Below the pieces are notes generated by a model. That model made no database searches and was not told where the DNA came from. It worked only from the letters and a program-made list of their open reading frames with translations. The translations under genes and the position numbers were made by a program. Shown piece by piece: positions 57,767 through 64,000 of a stretch of 64,000 nt of DNA. The stretch is from Sedimentisphaerales bacterium (GTDB lineage Bacteria > Planctomycetota > Phycisphaerae > Sedimentisphaerales > Anaerobacaceae): positions 62,001 to 126,000 of the forward strand of contig JAFGEF010000115.1 of assembly GCA_016931715.1 (NCBI GenBank), given 5' to 3'. Every line of letters begins with the position of its first letter. Position 1 is the stretch's first letter.

Positions 57767-57863
57767 AGTTCATACCTCATCTGATGTACTTTGAAAAACT
57801 TTTACAGTTTACCATTGGCATATTGTGCGAACAATGCGAGCGTCGAGTTGCAGAATGAGAGGT

Positions 57864-58262
57864 TTATTTACCGATTAACGTTGAAAGTTTTGCTTTCGCG
57901 AAAACGGCTTTAGCCTGCGAAATGGCTTTCTCATAGACTTTATCGAGTTGTGCCCCGATTTTTGCTCCTGAACTCTGATCGGTCAGGCTTGTGTGGCTGA
58001 CAAATGGTCCGTCAATAGCTTCGATAATTTGGAGAACTGTAATATTCTGCGGTGATTTTGCCAGTGAAAATCCGCCGTGAGGACCTCTCTTGCTGTGCAG
58101 GATGTTGGCTTTTACCAATTGCTGCAGTAATTTTAAAAGGTATTCCAGAGGTATATCATACTTTTTAGCCATGTCCTGAGAAAGTATGATCTTCTGGTTT
58201 CTATTTTCGGCAATATAGCCGAGGGCAAGTATTGCATAACCTGTTGATCTGCTGATTCTCAT
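57864..58262 (-). CDS. Rrf2-family transcriptional regulator
   Basis: MRISRSTGYAILALGYIAENRNQKIILSQDMAKKYDIPLEYLLKLLQQLVKANILHSKRGPHGGFSLAKSPQNITVLQIIEAIDGP; no three-Cys Fe-S motif. Confidence 0.9.
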   Translation of the reverse strand: MRISRSTGYAILALGYIAENRNQKIILSQDMAKKYDIPLEYLLKLLQQLVKANILHSKRGPHGGFSLAKSPQNITVLQIIEAIDGPFVSHTSLTDQSSGAKIGAQLDKVYEKAISQAKAVFAKAKLSTLIGK

Positions 58263-58430
58263 ATTTAACTCCTTCTGAAAAATAGCAATGTTGACATATT
58301 TACATAGTTGTGTATAATTATCGCTGATTTAGGTGCATAATTTCAAGAACAAATCGCACATAAAATATAAAATTTTCAAATAATAACACATTTTTTGTAT
58401 TAAATTGTCTTTTTAGGTTAATTTAATGAG

Positions 58431-58618
58431 TTCTGCAAAATTGCAGTTAGACATATATTGTATGAAGAAAATCGGTTTAAAAGATTTTCTTCATACAATC
58501 TGCTGCATTGCTGTAACTGCTTGCTCATAAATAGTTTAAATTCATTGTTTAAGAAAGAAAAAATTAAACACAAGCAATTTTTCTTTCTTAAAGTATGTCT
58601 AACTTCAATTTTGCAGAA
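58431..58618. repeat. Cloverleaf-type structured intergenic element, copy B
   Basis: Outer arms 58431-58455 / 58594-58618 (24/25); hairpin 58458-58498 (16 bp perfect, 9-nt loop); hairpin 58548-58592 (17 bp with one bulge). Confidence 0.9.
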
Positions 58619-58730
58619 TCCTTTTAATTTAAGTAAAGCAGAATATTTCAAAATAGTAAAAAACTTGACATCAGGCGTATTGTAATATAGGATTCCTGAG
58701 AAATTTTGTTATCTTTTATGGGAGATTATT

Positions 58731-59090
58731 ATGGCTGATATTAAGCCAAGAATTAGTGTTGAATACGCATCAAATGCAGTAATAGTCGGCTTTACAGATG
58801 AAAAAATTCTCGAAGATAAGGATATTAATGCCCTCCAGGAATCAATTATGTCTGTTATCGAGCAGTCAGAAAAGATTAATTTGATATTGGATTTTAAAAA
58901 TGTGAAATTTTTATCTTCGGCAGTTCTGGGACTTTTAATCAGAATCAGCAAAAGGATTTATGAGAGTGAAGGTCATTTAAGACTGTGCAATATTAATCCG
59001 AAAATATATGAAATATTTAAAATTACCCGTCTAACCAAAACTTTCGATATTTATAAAGACATAGAAAGCGCAACGGAAGATTTACCTTGA
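58731..59090 (+). CDS. STAS-domain anti-sigma factor antagonist
   Basis: INLILDFKNVKFLSSAVLGLLIRISKRIYESEGHLRLCNINPKIYEIFKITRLTKTFDIY. Confidence 0.9.
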   Translation: MADIKPRISVEYASNAVIVGFTDEKILEDKDINALQESIMSVIEQSEKINLILDFKNVKFLSSAVLGLLIRISKRIYESEGHLRLCNINPKIYEIFKITRLTKTFDIYKDIESATEDLP

Positions 59091-59146
59091 TAGACAACTG
59101 ATTCTTGTTAAAGTTTTCTGCTAAAAAATTCCGTTATATGTTTATT

Positions 59147-59611
59147 ATGACATCAGAAACGCCAACGAGTTACTCAATAGTAGCCGAGAGTAAGCCGTCA
59201 GAGGTTGTTAGAGTGTGCGATGAAGTTTTAGCCAAACTCAAAGAAAAAGGGTTTGGTAAAGATGATATGTTTGCCGTGCATTTAACGCTTGAGGAGGCTT
59301 TTCTTAATGCTGTTAAGCATGGCAATAAAATGGATCCTGATAAAACGGTGAAAGTTGATTATTCCGTAAGTCAGGATAAGCTGGAAATTTCCGTCACGGA
59401 TCAGGGTCCGGGTTTTAAGCCCGATAATGTCGATGATCCCAGATTTGGCGAGAATCTTTTCAAGCCAGGAGGAAGGGGATTGCTCCTTATGAATTCATAT
59501 ATGGATATGGTTAAATATAATGAGCAGGGCAATAGTGTTTATATGGTTAGATATAAGGAAAAACCTTTACAACGCAGGAAATCTTCAGTCCTGGATGAAG
59601 ACAAGGATTAA
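59147..59611 (+). CDS. RsbW-like serine kinase / HATPase anti-sigma factor
   Basis: LTLEEAFLNAVKHGN, VTDQGPGFKPDNVDDP, GRGLLLMNSYMD; ATG near 59138/59147 preferred over TTG at 59105. Confidence 0.88.
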   Translation: MTSETPTSYSIVAESKPSEVVRVCDEVLAKLKEKGFGKDDMFAVHLTLEEAFLNAVKHGNKMDPDKTVKVDYSVSQDKLEISVTDQGPGFKPDNVDDPRFGENLFKPGGRGLLLMNSYMDMVKYNEQGNSVYMVRYKEKPLQRRKSSVLDEDKD

Positions 59612-59612
59612 A

Positions 59613-60332
59613 ATGATTCACAAATGTAAAATGTCCATAATCAGAAAAAAAGAAACAGTTCTCGGACGTAAATTTCCTTTTTCATCGGAAGTGTTTTTTA
59701 TTTTTGCGTGTTTTTCTGTCTTTTTTTTCAATGGCTGCCAATCCACACGGGATAATTATCCGGTAATTGTTCATCCTTCTTCACCGGGTCAGCAACTTCC
59801 ACCTGAGATTTCTTCTGATTGGAAACCGCCGGAAGTTGAGAGTTCTTCTGATGTGCCATGGGGTTGGATCCCACCAAAATCTGTGGAGAAAAACTGGACG
59901 GCTATTATTGTGCACCATTCGGCTACTGAAACAGGAAATATGGCAAAATTCCATAAATCTCATATCGAAGAACATGGATGGGATGGAGTCGGCTACGATT
60001 TTGTTATCGGTAACGGTACAGACAGCGGCGATGGCGAAATTGAGGTTACATACCGTTGGCGAGATCAAAAAACAGGAGCACACTGTTGGACCCCGGATAA
60101 CTGGGCAAACACGGATGGTATAGGAATTTGCCTGGTTGGTAATTTTAATAATAGAAAACCCACAAAACGCCAGATGGACTCGCTTGTAAAATTGACTGAC
60201 TTCCTCCAAAAAAGGTATCGAATCCCACAAAGTCGAATCACCGGTCACGGAGAAACTCGCGATGCCCATGCAACAGATTGCCCCGGAAGATTGTTTCCAA
60301 TGAGTAGTTTTAAATCCATGCTCAATTTTTAA
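59613..60332 (+). CDS. Lipoprotein N-acetylmuramoyl-L-alanine amidase / PGRP-like (Amidase_2)
   Basis: Lipobox FFFNGCQ; TAIIVHHSATETGNMAKFHKSHIEEHGWDGVGYDFVIGNG; GHGETRDAHATDCPGRLFP; start at 59613 rather than 59520. Confidence 0.88.
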   Translation: MIHKCKMSIIRKKETVLGRKFPFSSEVFFIFACFSVFFFNGCQSTRDNYPVIVHPSSPGQQLPPEISSDWKPPEVESSSDVPWGWIPPKSVEKNWTAIIVHHSATETGNMAKFHKSHIEEHGWDGVGYDFVIGNGTDSGDGEIEVTYRWRDQKTGAHCWTPDNWANTDGIGICLVGNFNNRKPTKRQMDSLVKLTDFLQKRYRIPQSRITGHGETRDAHATDCPGRLFPMSSFKSMLNF

Positions 60333-60487
60333 AAAACGCGTCAATTCTGCGATACGAAGCCGATTTATATACCACAATTCCCGTTTATCTAATATAATTA
60401 CAGTATAGTAATAAATAGGCCGATAAATAACTAAAAGTTTGAAGGTAAAGCAAACAATAATTATTGTATAAAAAATGGTTTATATAA

Positions 60488-61834
60488 ATGAGTGAAAAAG
60501 AAACCGCATATCAGAAATGTATCAATCCCGATTGCGGAGCCGAGTTCGATCGCGGCCAGCCGCTTTTCAAATGTCCTGAATGTGGTGAACTCCTGGATGC
60601 ATGTTACGACTGGAACAGGGTAGAAGTTCCCGAAAAATTAAGCGATTTCGCAAAACGCTGGGCGACAAGAAGCAATCGTTTGGATTTTTCAGGTGTATGG
60701 CGATTTCGCGAATTGCTCAATTTCTGCGAAGATAAATACAAGATATCAATTGGTGAAGGTCAGACAATTCTTCAGAAAAATGACTCCGTTGCGAAATATG
60801 TTGATATGAAGCCGGGCTGTCTTTTCCTGCAGTATGAAGGACTCAATCCATCCGGCTCATTTAAGGATAACGGCATGACTGCTGCGTTCAGCCATGCGAT
60901 TATGGTCGGCGCAACTTCATGCGCCTGCGCTTCGACTGGAAACACTTCTGCATCTGTTGCCCTCTATGCACAAAGCTGCGGTATTAAATGTACTGTCTTC
61001 ATCGGTTCGGGAAGAATCGCATTCGGCAAACTCAGTCAGGCAATGGACTACGGCGCACAGACAATACAGATTCTTGGTGACTTCGATGATTGCATGAAAC
61101 AGGTACAAAGTGTCTGTACTGAACTTGGTCTGTATCTTCTCAATTCCTTAAATCCTTTCAGGCTCGAAGGCCAAAAGACAATCATGTTTCGAATTATCGA
61201 AGCTCTGGGCTGGGAAGTACCGGACTGGATTGTTGTGCCTGGCGGAAATCTGGGCAACTCAAGCGCATTCGGAAAAGCTTTTTTCGAATTGAAGCAGCTT
61301 GGTTTAATTAATAAAATTCCGCGATTGGCGATTATTAATGCAACTGGCGCAGATACTTTGACCGATATGGTAAATAATAAAAAGCTTGCCTGGAATAACG
61401 GCAAAGTAAACCAGCAGATTATCGATGATTTTTATGCGGATTTAACAAGACGCAGTTTTTCACCTCACACATGTGCATCAGCAATAGAAATATCCAGACC
61501 TGTCAATTTGAAAAAATGCCTCAGGGCAATTGACGTATGCAAAGGCGTTGTGCGAGCGGTAACGGATGCAGAGATTCTCGATGCGAAAGCGGTTATCGGC
61601 AAGTATGGCCTGGGTTGTGAGCCTGCTTCAGCAGCTACCATCGCGGGCTTAAAACATCTTCGCACAGAGGGGATTATAGGCTCTGATGAACGCGTTGCAT
61701 GTGTGCTTACCGGGCATCCTCTGAAAGATCCGAATGTTACCGTGAACTATCATAAAGACAAGCTGGGCATATTCAGCAATCCGCCGATTGAAGCGCCGAA
61801 TGATCTTGATGCGATTATCAAACTGATAAAATAA
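60488..61834 (+). CDS. thrC: Threonine synthase
   Basis: N-terminal zinc-ribbon-like [45 protein letters not shown] lysine motif; [16 protein letters not shown]. Confidence 0.93.
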   Translation: MSEKETAYQKCINPDCGAEFDRGQPLFKCPECGELLDACYDWNRVEVPEKLSDFAKRWATRSNRLDFSGVWRFRELLNFCEDKYKISIGEGQTILQKNDSVAKYVDMKPGCLFLQYEGLNPSGSFKDNGMTAAFSHAIMVGATSCACASTGNTSASVALYAQSCGIKCTVFIGSGRIAFGKLSQAMDYGAQTIQILGDFDDCMKQVQSVCTELGLYLLNSLNPFRLEGQKTIMFRIIEALGWEVPDWIVVPGGNLGNSSAFGKAFFELKQLGLINKIPRLAIINATGADTLTDMVNNKKLAWNNGKVNQQIIDDFYADLTRRSFSPHTCASAIEISRPVNLKKCLRAIDVCKGVVRAVTDAEILDAKAVIGKYGLGCEPASAATIAGLKHLRTEGIIGSDERVACVLTGHPLKDPNVTVNYHKDKLGIFSNPPIEAPNDLDAIIKLIK

Positions 61835-61915
61835 AACCAGTTTGTTATTTTTTTGGGGTGAAGCTATTACTAATTCCAAAAAATTCTTAATGGAATAAAA
61901 TCCTGCAAAAACAAG

Positions 61916-61998
61916 TGGGCCGGGTTGGAATCGAACCAACGTAGGCTTACGCCAATGGGTTTACAGCCCATCCCCTTTGGCCGCTCGGGCACCGACCC
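61916..61998 (-). tRNA. tRNA-Tyr (GTA)
   Basis: Minus strand gggtcggtgcccgagcggccaaaggggatgggctGTAaacccattggcgtaagcctacgttggttcgaatccaacccggccca: 7-bp acceptor, class II variable arm, T-loop ttcgaat; CCA not encoded. Confidence 0.95.
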
Positions 61999-62238
61999 TT
62001 TTTTAGTAAAATTCTACAAAACTATAAAATAATAGTTTCTGCCTCCATTGTCAAGAAACAATATTAAAATCGGTCATAAAACCAGCAAAATTGAGTTTTT
62101 TTTTATTTAATACCTGACAAATATTGAATTATAGGCAGTAACTCGGAAATCTTACAACTTAAGCAGGGAAGAATGAAAACAGGAATCTTACAAGAAATAT
62201 GCTCTAAGATGAGATGTAATATTTTCTCAAATTAGCAT

Positions 62239-63564
62239 TTAGTTTGTAATTTTAGTGAAGCTTTTTTGGGCGGCTTCTATTGTTTTTGAAATATCCTCTT
62301 TCGTATGAGCAAATGAGACAAACATTGCTTCATAAGCGCTTGGAGCGAGGTATATTCCCTGTTCAAGCATCTTTAAGAAGAATTGCTTCCAAACCTTAAT
62401 ATTTGTCGATTTGACATCGGCAAAATTCAGAACTTTCCTATCTATAAAAAAGCAGCTCATAATTGAGCCTATACGATTTATTGTCATAGGTATTTTTGCG
62501 TCCTTAGCCGCCTTTGAGAAACCTTTTTCCAATTCGCAGGCAGAAGATTCGAGTTTTTCATAAGAACCTTTCTGTACAAGAATATCGAGCGTTGCATTTG
62601 CAGCCGCAGTCGCCAATGGATTGCCGCTCAAAGTTCCAGCCTGATAAACGGGTCCCAATGGAGCAAGTAAATTCATTATTTCAGCTCTGCCTCCGACTGC
62701 GGCAGCGGGAAGACCTCCGCCTATAATTTTGCCAAGGCATGTAATATCAGCTTTGATTCCCCAAACCTGCTGTGCTCCGCCGGGAGCAAGTCTGAAGCCT
62801 GTTATCACTTCATCAAATATCAAAAGCGAATCTTCATTGCTGCACAAATCGCGAAGCTTCTTCAAATAGCCATCGACTGGCAATACAACACCCATATTAG
62901 CGGCGACCGGCTCGACCAAAACAGCAGCGATTTTGCCTTTATGCGTTTTAAAGGCAGTTTTTACCGACTCGATATCATTATAAGGAACCACAATAGTTTG
63001 CTTAGCAATCACGTTAGGAACTCCTGCGCTTGAAGCAACAGTTTGGTTCCTGGAGTTGCCTTCAGCTACGCCTGAGCCAGCGGCTGCTAAAAGACAATCG
63101 CTATGCCCGTGATAGCAGCCTATCATTTTTATAATCATGTCTTTTTTGGTAAATCCCCGCGCGAGCCTAATGGCGGTCATAACTGCTTCTGTGCCGCTAC
63201 TGACAAGCCTTACTTTTTTGATAGAGTCGAAAGCTGCGATTATTTTGCCTGCCAATTCTGTTTCAGCCTGAGTAGGTGCCCCGAAGGAAGTGCCGTTTTT
63301 AGCGGCTTTAGATATTGCTTTAAGAACTTGCGGGTGGGCATGTCCGAGTATCATAGGTCCCCACGAACATACATAGTCGATGTATTCATTTCCGTCAATA
63401 TCGTAGATTTTCGAGCCTTTGGCTTGTGCGATGAAAAGTGGTTCAATACCAGTACCGCCAAAAGCCCTGACAGGCGAATTAACTCCGCCAGGAATGTAAT
63501 TACATGCGTTTTTATAGGCCATTATGGATTTTTGCCTTGTCCAGGTTCCGACTTCTGACTTCAT
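62239..63564 (-). CDS. hemL: Glutamate-1-semialdehyde 2,1-aminomutase
   Basis: IPGGVNSPVRAFGGTGIEPLFI; SSGTEAVMTAIRLARGFT; LIFDEVITGFRLAPGGAQ; LGKIIGGGLPAAAVGG; YQAGTLSGNPLATAAANATL. Confidence 0.96.
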   Translation of the reverse strand: MKSEVGTWTRQKSIMAYKNACNYIPGGVNSPVRAFGGTGIEPLFIAQAKGSKIYDIDGNEYIDYVCSWGPMILGHAHPQVLKAISKAAKNGTSFGAPTQAETELAGKIIAAFDSIKKVRLVSSGTEAVMTAIRLARGFTKKDMIIKMIGCYHGHSDCLLAAAGSGVAEGNSRNQTVASSAGVPNVIAKQTIVVPYNDIESVKTAFKTHKGKIAAVLVEPVAANMGVVLPVDGYLKKLRDLCSNEDSLLIFDEVITGFRLAPGGAQQVWGIKADITCLGKIIGGGLPAAAVGGRAEIMNLLAPLGPVYQAGTLSGNPLATAAANATLDILVQKGSYEKLESSACELEKGFSKAAKDAKIPMTINRIGSIMSCFFIDRKVLNFADVKSTNIKVWKQFFLKMLEQGIYLAPSAYEAMFVSFAHTKEDISKTIEAAQKSFTKITN

Positions 63565-63764
63565 AATTTATAATCCTGCATATTTTGTTTATTCTTGATA
63601 TTTTTTCCCATCCGGGAAGGCCGGGTAACTTTATTCTAAAACATTATATTATAACCATTCACAAATTATAGTCCAAAATTCAAAGGATAATGCTATTTTT
63701 CTTGCAAAATATTTCGGCAAACATATACTAAAGAGTTTCAAAAATATTATTTTGGAGCTTGCAT

Positions 63765-64000
63765 ATGAATTTAGTTAAATGGTTTAGAAAAAATAATACA
63801 AAACTAATGGCGGTTGTTGTTATAGTCCTTATGATAGGCTTTATCGGGGGCTCTTCGCTGACGTATATTCTTCGTGGAAGAAGCGACACGAATAAAACAA
63901 TGGCATACTATGGCAATAAAATCGCCATTAAAGGATATGATTTACTCCTTGCACAACAGGAGCTTGATATCTTGCAGTTATTACAGGCGGGTAAGATTCT
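63765..64000 (+). CDS. 5' part of a SurA/PpiD-like (SurA_N) membrane-anchored chaperone/peptidyl-prolyl isomerase, truncated by window end
   Basis: MNLVKWFRKNNTKLMAVVVIVLMIGFIGGSSLTYILRGRSDTNKTMAYYGNKIAIKGYDLLLAQQELDILQLLQAGKI... Confidence 0.6.
   Translation, partial: MNLVKWFRKNNTKLMAVVVIVLMIGFIGGSSLTYILRGRSDTNKTMAYYGNKIAIKGYDLLLAQQELDILQLLQAGKI

Noticed and set aside
58446-58603. GTTAGAC ... GTCTAAC in the cloverleaf element resembles integron attC core motifs (GTTRRRY / RYYYAAC)
   Set aside because: Motifs are in inside-out order relative to attC, copy C lacks them, and there is no integrase or cassette array nearby.
58418-58685. ORFs called on both strands across the cloverleaf elements (58418-58651 -, 58458-58685 +, 28669-28851 -)
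   Set aside because: They are mirror-image products of the inverted repeats, with low-complexity translations and no RBS; not credible genes.
1-64000. CRISPR arrays, Cas genes, retrons, DGRs, toxin-antitoxin or known defence islands
   Set aside because: No direct-repeat/spacer arrays, reverse transcriptases or recognisable defence genes were seen; the only repeat family is the structured intergenic element.

Overview
This window looks like chromosome from an anaerobic or facultative planctomycete (Phycisphaerae/Sedimentisphaera-like), inferred from gene families and style only. It is mostly ordinary chromosome. The main blocks are: an ExbB-ExbB-ExbD-TonB-TPR energy-transduction operon (1-5.4 kb); a glycyl-radical-enzyme/activase/transporter cluster flanked by decayed gene relics (6.9-14.7 kb); secreted Gfo/Idh, Gly-rich, sugar-isomerase and esterase genes (14.7-19.6 kb); a pepsin-like, dockerin-bearing protein; waaA; an ECF sigma/anti-sigma-like pair; a GH10-like protein; PQQ propeller; ahcY; GGDEF; a SagB-like/DJ-1-like fusion; nadE; a LarA-like/HAD/SDR operon; an orphan DNA methyltransferase; glmS; FlgM-like; spoVG with an inserted zinc ribbon; ispE; a Do-like protease; a 2058-aa beta-helix/PKD/hydrolase surface protein; mazG-like; Rrf2; STAS/RsbW; PGRP-type amidase; thrC; tRNA-Tyr; hemL; and the start of a SurA/PpiD-like gene. 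The most interesting unexplained signal is a dispersed ~176-189 bp intergenic element in three copies (28613-28788, 50825-51013, 58431-58618). Each copy has 25-bp outer complementary arms enclosing two long hairpins and a weaker middle one. The pairing is kept even where the sequence has diverged, and the core of one copy appears inverted relative to its ends. Other notable items are an ExbB channel fused to MgtE-type CBS domains and several unusual domain fusions or degenerate active sites. All functional names come from reading the translations by eye; no searches were run.
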